This document shows, one piece after another, positions 33,610-43,204 of a DNA stretch of 64,000 nt. Every line of letters begins with the position of its first letter. The first letter of the stretch is position 1. Position numbers and translations under genes: made by a program. Under the pieces are notes generated by a model, which saw nothing but the letters and a program-made list of their open reading frames with translations, was not told the DNA's origin and searched no databases. This DNA is from Clostridia bacterium (GTDB taxonomy: Bacteria; Bacillota; Clostridia; Christensenellales; Borkfalkiaceae): positions 1 through 64,000 of the forward strand of contig JAFTKC010000008.1 of assembly GCA_017456055.1 (NCBI GenBank). Reading direction: 5' to 3'.

Positions 33610-34842
33610 ATGAGAAAAGCAGTAGTTTTTACCCTAGGGTGCAAGGTTAACGAGTGTGAATCTGATTCGCTTATAACGGGACTAAAAGAAAGGGGATATG
33701 AAGTTAGTGATAAACTAGAAAAGGCAGACCTTTATATAGTAAACACTTGCGCAGTCACCTTAGAAGCCGAAAAAAAGAGTAGACAGACGGCGAGTAGAAT
33801 TAAAAAACTTAATCCCGACGCTAAGATTATTTTTACGGGTTGCGCTTGTCAAAATAACTCTAAGTCGTTCGTAGAAAAAAGCCAAAACGCTTTGGTGACG
33901 GGGGTTTTTAATAAAACTAAAATACTTTCTATGCTAGACGATATTGGAGAAAAACTAAGCGAAGAAAGTAAAGAGTTTGAAGAACTTTTACCAGTTAGCG
34001 TTTTGCGTACTAGGGGATATATAAAAGTTCAAGACGGATGCAATAATTTTTGCTCTTATTGTATAATTCCTTACCTTAGGGGAAGGAGTCGCAGTAGAAA
34101 CCCTGAGAGTATATTACAAGAGATAAACTCTATAGGCTCTTACGAAGTAATTATAAACGGAATAAACCTATCATCTTATAACTTCGACGGCTGTGATTTT
34201 GCCGAATTAATCGGCAAATTAAGTAGCGTTAAAAAGAGAATAAGACTAGGCTCTCTAGAAGTTAGAGTAATAGACGATAGACTTTTAGAAAACTTAAAAA
34301 ATCTATATGATTTTGCACCGCATTTTCATCTTTCCTTGCAGTCGGGCTCAAACCAAGTGCTAAAATCAATGAATAGAAAATACACTCGTGAAGAGTTTAT
34401 TGAAAAGGTTAATTTAATTAGAAAATATTTCCCAAACGCTGGGATAACTACTGATATTATCGCTGGCTTTCCAACCGAAACGGAAAGAAATTTTTTAGAT
34501 ACTTTAGATTTAATCAGTAAAGTAAAATTTAGCGATATTCACGCATTTTGTTTCAGCGCAAGAAAGGGTACTGTCGCCTATAAAATGAAAGACCTATCTC
34601 CAGAAATTAAGAAAGATAGGTTAAATAGACTTCTAGAAAAGAAAGAAGAGTGCAAGAAAGATTTTATTGAAAAAAATATAGGCAAAGAGTTGGAGTTTAT
34701 TCCCGAAGAGCAAAAAGACGGATATACCGTGGGATATTCTGGCAACTATTTAAGAATTTACGTAAAGGGAATTATCAAGGGTGAAAAAATAAAAGTTAAA
34801 GTAATTTCGCCCTATGGTGACGGCGCGTTAGCGCAAATATAA
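33610..34842 (+). CDS. mtaB: tRNA t6A37 methylthiotransferase MtaB
   Basis: The 410-aa radical-SAM enzyme converts t6A37 to ms2t6A37 in tRNAs. It has the N-terminal UPF0004 domain with cluster cysteines (TLGCKVNECES, NTCAVT, TGCACQ), the radical-SAM CXXXCXXC in CNNFCSYCIIPYLRGRSRSR (~140) and a C-terminal TRAM-like domain (345-410). In Bacillus, rsmE (yqeU) lies between prmA and mtaB, but here it is absent. There is no clear ribosome site, and the gap to prmA is 3 bp. Confidence 0.94.
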   Translation: MRKAVVFTLGCKVNECESDSLITGLKERGYEVSDKLEKADLYIVNTCAVTLEAEKKSRQTASRIKKLNPDAKIIFTGCACQNNSKSFVEKSQNALVTGVFNKTKILSMLDDIGEKLSEESKEFEELLPVSVLRTRGYIKVQDGCNNFCSYCIIPYLRGRSRSRNPESILQEINSIGSYEVIINGINLSSYNFDGCDFAELIGKLSSVKKRIRLGSLEVRVIDDRLLENLKNLYDFAPHFHLSLQSGSNQVLKSMNRKYTREEFIEKVNLIRKYFPNAGITTDIIAGFPTETERNFLDTLDLISKVKFSDIHAFCFSARKGTVAYKMKDLSPEIKKDRLNRLLEKKEECKKDFIEKNIGKELEFIPEEQKDGYTVGYSGNYLRIYVKGIIKGEKIKVKVISPYGDGALAQI

Positions 34843-34854
34843 AGGAGAAAAATT

Positions 34855-35199
34855 ATGGATAATAACTGCTTGTTTTGTAAAATTATTAAGGGTGAAATCC
34901 CTGCGACTAAAATGTATGAAGACGACGATATGATTATAATTAAAGATATCGAGCCTAAGGCTAAAAATCACTTCTTGTGTATTCCAAAAAGCCACTTTAA
35001 ACTCCTTGTTGAAATGGATGAAAAGCAAGCCGAAATGGTTAAAAAATGCCTTAAAAAAATTCCTACTTTAGAAAAAGAGTTGGGGTTAGAAAACGGATAT
35101 AGACTAGTTATTAATCAAGGCGACGACGCAGGACAAACGGTATTTCACCTACATATTCACATTTTGTCAGGGCAAAAAATGGGCTGGCAACCAGCGTAA
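34855..35199 (+). CDS. HIT-family (HinT-like) nucleotide hydrolase
   Basis: The 114-aa protein is of the Hint branch of histidine-triad proteins: DNNCLFCKIIKGEIPA start, LVINQGDDAGQTVFHLHIHILSG with the H-x-H-x-H triad near residue 100, and a C-terminal GWQPA. It hydrolyses purine nucleoside phosphoramidates such as AMP-lysine in the cytosol. AAAGGAG precedes the ATG, and a terminator follows, closing the long heat-shock operon. Confidence 0.93.
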   Translation: MDNNCLFCKIIKGEIPATKMYEDDDMIIIKDIEPKAKNHFLCIPKSHFKLLVEMDEKQAEMVKKCLKKIPTLEKELGLENGYRLVINQGDDAGQTVFHLHIHILSGQKMGWQPA

Positions 35200-35220
35200 A
35201 TATTTTATAAAAGCAAAAGA

Positions 35221-35253
35221 AAAAATCCTTTGAAAAATTCAAAGGATTTTTTA
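35221..35253. terminator. Terminator between the HIT gene and gtrA
   Basis: AAAATCCTTTGAA / TTCAAAGGATTTT 13-bp stem, AAA loop, flanked by A and T runs, so it works for both convergent genes. Confidence 0.92.
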
Positions 35254-35271
35254 TCTTTTATTTTAGTTGTT

Positions 35272-35718
35272 TTACACTTTATTTTGTTCTTTAGTTTCCT
35301 TACTCTTAACGTTTGTGTCAAGCGAATTTTTGAATACGAAAAATCTTTGGTATAAAAACTCGGTGACAAAATTTATAAGCATGGTTATTGCTTGGATAAG
35401 AATTTCGTTCCAACCTAAAGTCTTTACTAAGTACATATCTCCAAGATGAATTGAAAGGGGAGCGAAAACTAGATAGTAGGCAAAAGTCTTAGCCATTGCT
35501 ATTGGAACGTTTGACGCCGACTTAAAAGTAAATTTTCTATTAAAGGTAAAGTTCCAAAGCACCGATAAAACGACTGCGATATAAGATTTAAGCACGTAGT
35601 CCCAATTGGTAAGTAGGTCCATTAAAGCAAACGAGCCGATTTGAATTATTCCTGCACTTGCCGAGAATAATAAAAATTTTATTGCCCTAATAATTTCTTT
35701 TTTGTCAATTTTTTTCAT
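35272..35718 (-). CDS. GtrA-family membrane protein
   Basis: The 148-aa protein has four predicted helices (about 10-32, 38-58, 78-100, 108-128) and the GtrA-type patterns SVLWNFTFNRKFTF and VTEFLYQRFFVFK. GtrA proteins are proposed to flip or help transfer lipid-linked sugars for cell-surface glycans. The sequence near FNRKFTFK is a good family match. GGAGA precedes the ATG. It lies beside dxs and upstream of surface-polysaccharide genes on the other strand. Confidence 0.88.
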   Translation of the reverse strand: MKKIDKKEIIRAIKFLLFSASAGIIQIGSFALMDLLTNWDYVLKSYIAVVLSVLWNFTFNRKFTFKSASNVPIAMAKTFAYYLVFAPLSIHLGDMYLVKTLGWNEILIQAITMLINFVTEFLYQRFFVFKNSLDTNVKSKETKEQNKV

Positions 35719-35848
35719 AAAGTCTTCTCCAAGTTAAACTAGATTTTCATTTTACTAGGAAAAGTTCGATATGTCAAGAAAAAGAAGCAAATTCTTTTTT
35801 TATCACCAAAAAGGCGCTAAAAAGGGGGTTTTCTCAATTGACATGCTA

Positions 35849-35877
35849 TTGACAAGGCATATCTTTTGTGATAAAAT
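35849..35877 (+). promoter_or_regulatory. dxs promoter
   Basis: TTGACA, a 17-bp spacer and TAAAAT. A second TTGACA lies 11 bp upstream at 35838. A ~25-nt leader precedes the dxs ATG. It probably drives dxs, the CapD-type gene, both Wzz-like genes and fhs. Confidence 0.85.
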
Positions 35878-35907
35878 ATGCTAGTATAAGTTTAAAATAG
35901 GTTAGGT

Positions 35908-37713
35908 ATGCCGTTATTAGATAATATATATACTTCATGTGATATAAAAAAATTAGATATAAAAGAATTGGAGATTCTTGCCAGTGAAATTAGAGAGGAA
36001 ATCATTTCCGTCACTAGTAAAAATGGGGGGCACTTATCTTCCAATCTTGGCATCGTTGAAACGACTTTGGCTCTTCACTACGTCTTTTCTTTTCCCGAAG
36101 ATAAGTTGGTGTTTGACGTTGGGCATCAATGCTATACCCATAAAATTCTATCAGAGAGAAAAGATAAGTTTTCTTCGATTAGAAAAGAAGATGGGCTTTC
36201 TGGTTTTCCAGATGCAGAAGAGAGTGAGTACGACGCTTTTTCTACGGGACATGCGGGGACTTCGGTGTCGGCGGCGCTCGGTCTTTGTTCGGCAAGAGAT
36301 AGGTTAAAACAAGACCATTTTGTTTTGAACGTTGTAGGCGACGGCTCGTTCGTTAACGGCTTAAATCTAGAAGCCCTATTTTCTTCTACGGATAAGCCTA
36401 GAAAATATATCCTACTTCTCAACGATAACGGAATGTCCATATCAAAAAATAAAAATGGATTTTATAGATTCATCTCAAAGGGAACTATAAACAAGGGCTA
36501 CGTTAGAAGCAAGAGAGTTATAAAAAAGATCTTCGGCAATTCCTTTATCTCAAGGTGGCTTATGGGCTTTAGAGATTTTATTAAAAGGACCTTTAATAGA
36601 AGAAACCACTTTGAACAATTCGGCTTTAAATACGTGGAAATCCCCGAAGGCAACGATATTAAAAAACTCGTTAAAACTTTTCAAAAAGTAAAAAGTCTTT
36701 CGCAAAGTAAGGCTGTATTTATTCACCTACACACCTTAAAGGGAAAGGGATTTAAACAGGCGGAAGAGCACGCAGATTACTATCACGGCGTTTCTAGTCA
36801 AGAAAAGGCTAAAGGACAAAGTTTCAGTAAGGCGCTCGGCGAAAAAATTAACGCTCTCATAGAAAAAGAGGATAAAATCACGGCAATTACTGCGGGTATG
36901 AAGGACGGAACGGGGTTAGAAATAGTTGAAAAAGTTCACCCGAAAAACTTCTTAGACGTAGGTATTGCAGAAGAATATGCAGTCACACTCTCGGCGGGTA
37001 TGGCTAAGGGTGGGCTCAAACCCATAGTTTGTATATACTCGACCTTTCTTCAAAGGGCGTATGACGAAATTTTGCACGACGTGTGTTTACAAAAATTACC
37101 AGTGATTTTTATGCTTGATAGGGCAGGGCTAGTTGGTGAAGATGGAAAGACTCATCAAGGAGTTTTCGATTTATCTTACCTATTACATATTCCAAATTTA
37201 ACCGTACTCGCGCCTTCTTCGATTGAAGAGTTGGAATTAGCGCTAGATTATGCGTTAGAGTTAAACTCGCCCGTAGCCATAAGATATCCTAAAACGGAAA
37301 CGGAAAACGTTTTTCAAAGTAAAGGCGAAATTTCTAAATGGCAAACGATTAAAGAGGGTAAAGACGCTATAATTTTAGCAGTAGGACCTAGAATGCTAGA
37401 TTTAGCAAATCAGGTTAGTGCTGAATTGAAAGGCGTGGGAGTAGTTAACGCTAGAATTATTAAGCCTTTAGACCTTGAGTTTTTAAGTAAAATAGATGAC
37501 CAAACGATAATTACATTGGAAGAAAATAGCGTTATCGGGGGCTTTGGCGCTTTAGTTAACGGCTATTTTTCGGACAAGAAAAACAAAGTTTATAACTTTG
37601 GCGTTAAAGATGAATTCGTGTCGCACGGCACGATAAAAAATCAAATGACTCGCAATGATTTGACAAAGGAGAAAATAATAAATTACGTGAAAAATAAAGT
37701 GACTTTAGAATAA
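35908..37713 (+). CDS. dxs: 1-deoxy-D-xylulose-5-phosphate synthase
   Basis: The 601-aa TPP enzyme condenses pyruvate and glyceraldehyde-3-phosphate, the first step of the MEP isoprenoid pathway and also a source for thiamine and pyridoxal. Motifs include FDVGHQCYTHK (~70), the TPP motif VVGDGSFVNGLNLEAL (~144) with NDNGMSIS (~175), and DVGIAEEYAVTLSAGMA (~351) with the catalytic Glu. It is slightly shorter than the usual ~620 residues. It heads an operon-like series with surface-glycan genes 14 bp downstream, an unusual partner. Confidence 0.95.
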   Translation: MPLLDNIYTSCDIKKLDIKELEILASEIREEIISVTSKNGGHLSSNLGIVETTLALHYVFSFPEDKLVFDVGHQCYTHKILSERKDKFSSIRKEDGLSGFPDAEESEYDAFSTGHAGTSVSAALGLCSARDRLKQDHFVLNVVGDGSFVNGLNLEALFSSTDKPRKYILLLNDNGMSISKNKNGFYRFISKGTINKGYVRSKRVIKKIFGNSFISRWLMGFRDFIKRTFNRRNHFEQFGFKYVEIPEGNDIKKLVKTFQKVKSLSQSKAVFIHLHTLKGKGFKQAEEHADYYHGVSSQEKAKGQSFSKALGEKINALIEKEDKITAITAGMKDGTGLEIVEKVHPKNFLDVGIAEEYAVTLSAGMAKGGLKPIVCIYSTFLQRAYDEILHDVCLQKLPVIFMLDRAGLVGEDGKTHQGVFDLSYLLHIPNLTVLAPSSIEELELALDYALELNSPVAIRYPKTETENVFQSKGEISKWQTIKEGKDAIILAVGPRMLDLANQVSAELKGVGVVNARIIKPLDLEFLSKIDDQTIITLEENSVIGGFGALVNGYFSDKKNKVYNFGVKDEFVSHGTIKNQMTRNDLTKEKIINYVKNKVTLE

Positions 37714-37727
37714 AGGGGGAAGTTGTT

Positions 37728-39560
37728 TTGTTTGTAAAAAGTTTAAAAATTGTAGTATCTGCCATTTTTGACGTGGTGTTCGTCATAGCCTCGCTATTTT
37801 TAGCGACTTTGATTACTAAAGAAAGTTTTTTAGATTTACTTTACGACTACTGGTATTTAATTCTAACGGCGGGACTTATATGCGTTGCAGTTAATAGCCT
37901 TTTTGGATTATATACTAAGGTGCTAAAGTTTATTAGTTTTGGCGATGGACTTTTGGTTGTTGCCTCGGCATTTTCTTTGGGCGTATATTTTTTGATACTT
38001 GGTTTTACGCTAGAACAAATATCTATAGGCTCGGCGGTGGTGTTTACCTTAATTTATACTTTCTTTCTTGGCATAAGTAGATTCGTTTATAGAATTTACG
38101 GCTACGTGGTGGCAATTAGACATCACTTGGGGGTTAAGAGAAAAAGCACGAGAGCAATTGTAATCGGCGCGGGAAGAGCAGCGGCTTTACTTATTAACGA
38201 AATGAAAACTTCGGATAAGTTAAACTACGAGCCCGTGTGCGTTCTTGACGACGACACTAGTAAAATCGGTAGAGAAATTAGTGGAGTTAAGGTCTTTGGC
38301 AAGATTGACGACGTTGATAAGGCTGTAAAGAGATATAACCCCAAAGAAATAGTAATTGCAATTCCTTCGCTACATAAAAAAGAGCTTCAAAGAATAATTA
38401 TGCTTTGCAAGGAAACTAAATGTAAGATTAAAAACGTGCCTGGACAATATCAATTCGTGACCGGACAAGTTTCCGTTTCAGACATTAAGGAAGTAAGTAT
38501 CACAGACCTTCTAGGAAGAGAGCAAGTGGAAACTAATCTCGACGAGGTTATGGGATATATTAGCGACAAAGTAGTTCTAGTGACTGGTGGCGGTGGATCT
38601 ATAGGTAGCGAACTTTGTAGGCAAATTGCCGCACACGAGCCAAAACAACTTATAATTTTAGACGTTTATGAAAATAACGCATACGAAATTGAACAAGAAT
38701 TAAAGAGAAAATATAAAGAAAAATTAAATCTAGTCACGCTAATAGCATCGGTTAGAGACACTTATAAGATTGAAACGGTGTTTGATAAGTATTGCCCACA
38801 AATAGTATTCCACGCGGCAGCACACAAGCACGTTCCACTAATGGAAACTAGCCCTAACGAGGCCGTTAAAAATAACGTTTTCGGCACGCTAAACGTGGCA
38901 GAGACGGCAGGTAAACACGGAACGGAAAGATTCATTTTAATCAGTACGGATAAGGCTGTTAACCCAACTAATATTATGGGCGCAACCAAGCGTATTTGCG
39001 AGATGATTATTCAATCTATAAACAAAAAATATCAAACGGAATACGTTGCCGTAAGATTTGGAAACGTTTTGGGTTCAAACGGCTCGGTAATTCCACTATT
39101 TACTAAACAAATTAGCGAAGGCGGTCCTGTCACTGTCACCCACAAAGATATAGTTAGATACTTTATGACTATTCCAGAAGCAGTTAGTCTAGTATTGCAA
39201 GCGGGGGCTTACGCTAAGGGTGGAGAAATATTCGTTTTAGATATGGGAGAGCCCGTTAGAATTTACGATTTAGCCGTTAATATGGTTAAACTTTCAGGAC
39301 TAGAGCCAAACAAGGATATCGATATAGTTGTCACGGGCTTAAGACCAGGCGAAAAACTTTACGAAGAAAGACTTATGGAAGAAGAAGGCTTAAAGAAAAC
39401 GGCTAACCAAATGATTTCTATAGGTAAACCTTTAGATATTGACGAGAAAAATTTATTCAGTAAACTTGATGAGTTAAAGACTGAGGCTTATAAGGAAACG
39501 GAAAAAATGAAGGAATTAGTTGCTGAACTTGTTCCAACCTACACGATTGATAAGCAGTAG
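37728..39560 (+). CDS. CapD/PglF-type UDP-sugar 4,6-dehydratase, membrane-anchored
   Basis: The 610-aa protein has four N-terminal membrane helices (about 10-120), a first Rossmann domain (AIVIGAGRAAALL near 143) and a second extended SDR domain with VLVTGGGGSIGSELCRQIA (~284). ISTDKAVNPTNIMGATKR (~406), the catalytic region where TDKA replaces the YxxxK tyrosine, marks the 4,6-dehydratase family that makes UDP-4-keto sugars for glycans. The start is TTG, 8 nt after AAGGGGGA. It is followed by two chain-length-type proteins but no glycosyltransferase. Confidence 0.9.
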   Translation: MFVKSLKIVVSAIFDVVFVIASLFLATLITKESFLDLLYDYWYLILTAGLICVAVNSLFGLYTKVLKFISFGDGLLVVASAFSLGVYFLILGFTLEQISIGSAVVFTLIYTFFLGISRFVYRIYGYVVAIRHHLGVKRKSTRAIVIGAGRAAALLINEMKTSDKLNYEPVCVLDDDTSKIGREISGVKVFGKIDDVDKAVKRYNPKEIVIAIPSLHKKELQRIIMLCKETKCKIKNVPGQYQFVTGQVSVSDIKEVSITDLLGREQVETNLDEVMGYISDKVVLVTGGGGSIGSELCRQIAAHEPKQLIILDVYENNAYEIEQELKRKYKEKLNLVTLIASVRDTYKIETVFDKYCPQIVFHAAAHKHVPLMETSPNEAVKNNVFGTLNVAETAGKHGTERFILISTDKAVNPTNIMGATKRICEMIIQSINKKYQTEYVAVRFGNVLGSNGSVIPLFTKQISEGGPVTVTHKDIVRYFMTIPEAVSLVLQAGAYAKGGEIFVLDMGEPVRIYDLAVNMVKLSGLEPNKDIDIVVTGLRPGEKLYEERLMEEEGLKKTANQMISIGKPLDIDEKNLFSKLDELKTEAYKETEKMKELVAELVPTYTIDKQ

Positions 39561-39580
39561 TTTTAGACGGGAGATTTAAA

Positions 39581-40432
39581 ATGAGTAATACTAACGTAAG
39601 TATGGCTGAAAGAAATATAATGAGTGAGATTTTATACAAAATAAAAGAAAATCTCATACTCGTTATCATAATACTTGCTTTGAGTTTATCTTCGGGGCTA
39701 GTGTACGTAAAAGCGCAAAAGCCCGTGTATACTGCAGGCGGGGACGTTAACTATATTGCAAAATATTTAGGCAAGGAAGACGACGTAAGAATTTCTATCG
39801 ATATAATGCGCGCGTACGTTGATAGTATGGTTGACCTTTGTACTACGGGCGTTGTTTTGGATAGAGCAGACTACTACTATGGAATTTATCTAAAAAGTGG
39901 ACTAACGCTAGATGATTTTATCGACAACGTTAAAAAGGGAACGTATGATAAAGACTATTATCCGTTTTCTATTATAGAGAGAGATTACTATACTAGCGAA
40001 ATGATAAGCGTAAGTTTGGTTGAATACGCAACAGAGTTAGATTCCTTTTTATTCCACGTCACTTGTACTACGAAAAGTGCTGAGAGTGCTAGGGATATGT
40101 TTAGAATTTTCGTTAACGCTGCCGACATTGAGGGAAGAGATTACTTCGACGGAGTTAAGAGTTATATTTACGAACTTGTTAACGATTCTAGCGACGTTAA
40201 GGTTAGTAAAGTTAATGCAACTATGAAAAACCTAATAATTTTTGGCGTTTTAGGGCTTGTAGTTGCCGTTGGTGTAGTATTTATTAAAACCCTTTTCGAC
40301 AACACTGCAAAAGATAAAAACGAACTTGAAAAAATTACGGGTATTGACGTTATTGCATATATAGAAAAGCAAGACGGAGAAAAGGATGTCAAAAGGAAAC
40401 GTGTCGTAGGAGGTGAGAAAAATGGAAAATAA
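39581..40432 (+). CDS. Wzz-like polysaccharide chain-length/export protein 1
   Basis: The 283-aa protein has two membrane helices (about 30-47 and 206-228) flanking an extracellular domain, the polysaccharide co-polymerase (Wzz/YveK) layout. The C-terminal cytosolic tail DNTAKDKNELEKITGIDVIAY is the family signature after the second helix. The usual tyrosine-kinase partner is missing. It overlaps the next, paralogous gene by 11 bp. Confidence 0.82.
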   Translation: MSNTNVSMAERNIMSEILYKIKENLILVIIILALSLSSGLVYVKAQKPVYTAGGDVNYIAKYLGKEDDVRISIDIMRAYVDSMVDLCTTGVVLDRADYYYGIYLKSGLTLDDFIDNVKKGTYDKDYYPFSIIERDYYTSEMISVSLVEYATELDSFLFHVTCTTKSAESARDMFRIFVNAADIEGRDYFDGVKSYIYELVNDSSDVKVSKVNATMKNLIIFGVLGLVVAVGVVFIKTLFDNTAKDKNELEKITGIDVIAYIEKQDGEKDVKRKRVVGGEKNGK

Positions 40433-41189
40433 CACCGAAAAAATCCAAGATTCTAAAGACCTTTCGATACTACTTATCTTATGGCGAAATATTACTGCTA
40501 TAATTATTGCGACCATTATTGGCTTAGGCGTAGGCGTTGGGGTTGCGCTACTTAAGGGCACGACTAGTTATACAGTCACAAAAAGAGTAATGTTCGTGGC
40601 TAAATATAGTGACGCGGGAAATACTGCAGGAAACGATATGGTGCTAGCAAAATTATATCTTCCTAACGCAGTAGATAAGATTGAATCGCCACTATTCATT
40701 CACGACGCAAACGAGATTTATAAAACCTATAATATTTATAATACGTCACAAGGCGCAACGCCGATATCTGCAAGCGCAGTTTATTCGTCGTTTGGTGATA
40801 AGAGTTTGATTTTTAGTATTTCTTATACCGACGTTTCGGCTGAAATTGCCGCTAATAAACTAAAAGCAGTTATAGTTAGCGCGCAAAACAACCTTAAAAA
40901 ACCAGAAGTGACGGTTGCTAAGGACGCTACTATTCGCGAAGTGGAAAATAGGGTGACTATTAAAAAGAACACCAATCACGCTAAATTTATATTGTTATTT
41001 ACCTTCTTGGGATTTGTAGTCGGCGTAGTTTCGGTTTTGGTTAAGAGAACTCTCGACAATACCGTTAAGGATAAGTTTGAACTTGAAGATATTACTGGAG
41101 TTCCTTTCCTTGCGGCTATCGAAGATTTACAAGAAGTAGAAAACAAGAAAAACAAAAAGAAAAAACATAAAGGAAAAGACAAAAAATGA
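40422..41189 (+). CDS. Wzz-like polysaccharide chain-length/export protein 2
   Basis: I chose the ATG at 40422 because AGGAGG lies 8 nt upstream, whereas a GTG at 40413 overlaps that site. The 255-aa paralogue of the preceding protein has helices at about 19-43 and 180-203 and the matching tail [22 protein letters not shown]. The C-terminus is strongly basic ([13 protein letters not shown]). Two different co-polymerases side by side may form a hetero-oligomer. Its TGA overlaps the fhs ATG (ATGA) and is the only UGA stop found in the window. Confidence 0.82.
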   Translation: MENNTEKIQDSKDLSILLILWRNITAIIIATIIGLGVGVGVALLKGTTSYTVTKRVMFVAKYSDAGNTAGNDMVLAKLYLPNAVDKIESPLFIHDANEIYKTYNIYNTSQGATPISASAVYSSFGDKSLIFSISYTDVSAEIAANKLKAVIVSAQNNLKKPEVTVAKDATIREVENRVTIKKNTNHAKFILLFTFLGFVVGVVSVLVKRTLDNTVKDKFELEDITGVPFLAAIEDLQEVENKKNKKKKHKGKDKK

Positions 41190-42853
41190 CAGACATTGAA
41201 ATTGCTCAAAGTTGTAAAATGAACGATATTATGGAAGTGGCAAAGTTAGCCGAAGTAGACGAAAAGTATATCGAAAGATACGGAAAGTACAAGGCTAAAA
41301 TTGACCTTTCATTACTTAAAGAAACCAAAAAGAAAGACGGAAAGTTAATATTGGTGACTGCTATTACCCCAACCCCTGCGGGCGAAGGTAAAACCACTAC
41401 CACTATCGGCTTAGCAGACGGTCTTAGAAGAATTGGTAAAAACGTGACCGTTGCTTTAAGAGAGCCTTCACTAGGGCCTGTTTTCGGCGTTAAAGGCGGC
41501 GCAGCAGGTGGTGGATACGCGCAAGTTGTTCCTATGGAAGATATTAACCTTCACTTTACGGGTGACTTCCACGCAATCGGCGCTGCAAATAACTTACTAG
41601 CAGCAATGCTCGATAACCATATTCAACAAGGAAACGCGCTCAATATCGACGTTAGAAAAATTACTTGGAAAAGATGCGTTGATATGAACGACCGTCAACT
41701 TCGCTTTATCGTTAACGGACTCGGTGGCAAGCCAAACGGCACGCCTAGAGAAGACGGATACGATATTACCGTTGCATCTGAAATTATGGCAGTTTTATGC
41801 CTTGCTAGTTCAATAACCGACTTAAAGGAAAGACTTTCTAGAATTATCGTGGGCTACACCTACGACGATAAGCCCGTGACTGCAGGTGAATTAAAGGCTG
41901 CAGGCGCTATGACGGCGCTTCTTAAAGACGCGTTAAAGCCAAACCTAGTTCAAACCTTAGAGGGAACTCCTGCGTTCGTTCACGGAGGACCTTTTGCAAA
42001 TATTGCGCACGGTTGCAACTCTATTATTGCAACCAGAATGGCTCTTAAGATGGGTGACTATGCCGTGACTGAGGCAGGTTTCGGCGCAGATTTAGGCGCA
42101 GAGAAGTTCTTAGATATAAAGTGTCGTATGGCAAATTTAACGCCAAGCGCAGTCGTTGTAGTTGCAACGGTTAGAGCGTTAAAAATGCACGGTGGTCTTG
42201 CTAAAACCGAACTTGGAACGGAAGATTTGGTTGCACTAGAAAAGGGTATTCCAAACTTATTAAGACACGTTCACAATATTAAAGAAGTTTATAAACTTCC
42301 TTGCGTAGTTGCAGTAAATAGATTCCCAACCGATACGGATAAGGAAATTGAATTTATCATAGCAAAATGCAAAGAACTCGGCGTAAATACCGTTCTTTCA
42401 ACCGTATGGGCTGAAGGCGGAAAGGGTGGCGAGGCTCTCGCTAAAGAAGTAGTTAGACTTTGCGAAGAAGAAAAGGGCGACTTTACCTTTAGTTATAGCG
42501 ACGATCAAAGTATCACCGAAAAAATTGAATCGGTTGTTAAAAAGGTATATGGTGGCGTAGGTATTAACGTAATGCCTGCCGCTAAAAAACAAATAGAAAC
42601 TCTAGAGAAATTAGGCTTTTCTAAGTGCCCCGTTTGTATTGCAAAAACGCAATATAGTTTCTCGGATAACCCAGCGCTACTCGGCGCTCCAGAGGGCTTT
42701 ACCGTCACTATTAAAAACGTTAAAGTTTCTGCAGGCGCAGGCTTTATCGTAGTGCTAACGGGCGATATTATGACTATGCCGGGACTTCCAAAAGTTCCCG
42801 CAGCCGAAAAAATCGACGTAGACGAAAACGGCAAAATCTCCGGACTATTCTAA
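41186..42853 (+). CDS. fhs: Formate-tetrahydrofolate ligase
   Basis: The 555-aa enzyme makes 10-formyl-THF from formate, THF and ATP. It carries the P-loop-like [14 protein letters not shown] (~63), the [21 protein letters not shown] signature (~95, first half quoted only in part) and [10 protein letters not shown] (~270). 10-formyl-THF feeds PurN and AICAR formyltransferase, both encoded in the purine operon 8-11 kb downstream, where a formate channel gene also sits. It overlaps the Wzz-like gene by 4 bp, an unexpected partner, and is followed by a terminator. Confidence 0.96.
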   Translation: MTDIEIAQSCKMNDIMEVAKLAEVDEKYIERYGKYKAKIDLSLLKETKKKDGKLILVTAITPTPAGEGKTTTTIGLADGLRRIGKNVTVALREPSLGPVFGVKGGAAGGGYAQVVPMEDINLHFTGDFHAIGAANNLLAAMLDNHIQQGNALNIDVRKITWKRCVDMNDRQLRFIVNGLGGKPNGTPREDGYDITVASEIMAVLCLASSITDLKERLSRIIVGYTYDDKPVTAGELKAAGAMTALLKDALKPNLVQTLEGTPAFVHGGPFANIAHGCNSIIATRMALKMGDYAVTEAGFGADLGAEKFLDIKCRMANLTPSAVVVVATVRALKMHGGLAKTELGTEDLVALEKGIPNLLRHVHNIKEVYKLPCVVAVNRFPTDTDKEIEFIIAKCKELGVNTVLSTVWAEGGKGGEALAKEVVRLCEEEKGDFTFSYSDDQSITEKIESVVKKVYGGVGINVMPAAKKQIETLEKLGFSKCPVCIAKTQYSFSDNPALLGAPEGFTVTIKNVKVSAGAGFIVVLTGDIMTMPGLPKVPAAEKIDVDENGKISGLF

Positions 42854-42880
42854 AAAGTAAAAAAGGAATTTTAAAAACAA

Positions 42881-42911
42881 AAAACGCAAGTATTTAACTT
42901 GCGTTTTTTTT
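42881..42911. terminator. Terminator downstream of fhs
   Basis: AAAACGCAAGT / ACTTGCGTTTT stem, 5-nt loop, eight T residues. It overlaps the end of the convergent XRE gene. Confidence 0.92.
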
Positions 42912-43116
42912 AGTAATCTTTTCTTCCAACCAAGTAATCTATTGGCATATCAAAAAAATCTGCAATTTTCCAAAGATTAGAAAGGGTTGGCTCTATATTA
43001 TCTTTTTCCCACTCGGAAACACACTGTTGGGAAACGCCAACGAATTCTGCAAGTTTTTGTTGACTCACCTTGTTTTCTTTTCTAAGTTTTATAAGGTTTT
43101 CACTAAACGTACTCAT
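42910..43116 (-). CDS. Small XRE-family regulator
   Basis: The 68-aa protein is one helix-turn-helix unit (LRKENKVSQQKLAEFVGVS, then CVSEWEKDNIEP) and ends FFDMPIDYLVGRKDY. It is divergent from a large surface lipoprotein, with two similar palindromes in the 88-bp gap that are candidate operators. TAAAAT ends 6 nt before its ATG and there is no Shine-Dalgarno site, so its transcript may be leaderless. Confidence 0.87.
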   Translation of the reverse strand: MSTFSENLIKLRKENKVSQQKLAEFVGVSQQCVSEWEKDNIEPTLSNLWKIADFFDMPIDYLVGRKDY

Positions 43117-43127
43117 ATTATTATTTT

Positions 43128-43170
43128 ACAATTATTATTGTAGAAATATTGACATTACAAGAATACTTGT
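43128..43170. promoter_or_regulatory. Paired palindromes, candidate XRE operators
   Basis: ACAAT-TATT-ATTGT (43128-43141) and ACAAG-AATA-CTTGT (43157-43170) share the form ACAA-x-4-x-TTGT, with centres 29 bp apart. The second sits inside the lipoprotein promoter spacer. Both lie between divergent XRE and lipoprotein genes. Confidence 0.55.
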
Positions 43171-43178
43171 GATATAAT
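43149..43178 (+). promoter_or_regulatory. Promoter of the BspA-type lipoprotein gene
   Basis: TTGACA, an 18-bp spacer containing a palindrome, and TATAAT. The leader carries GGAGG before the ATG at 43205. Confidence 0.8.
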
Positions 43179-43204
43179 TTTAAAAAACTTTTTTGGAGGA
43201 TTTT

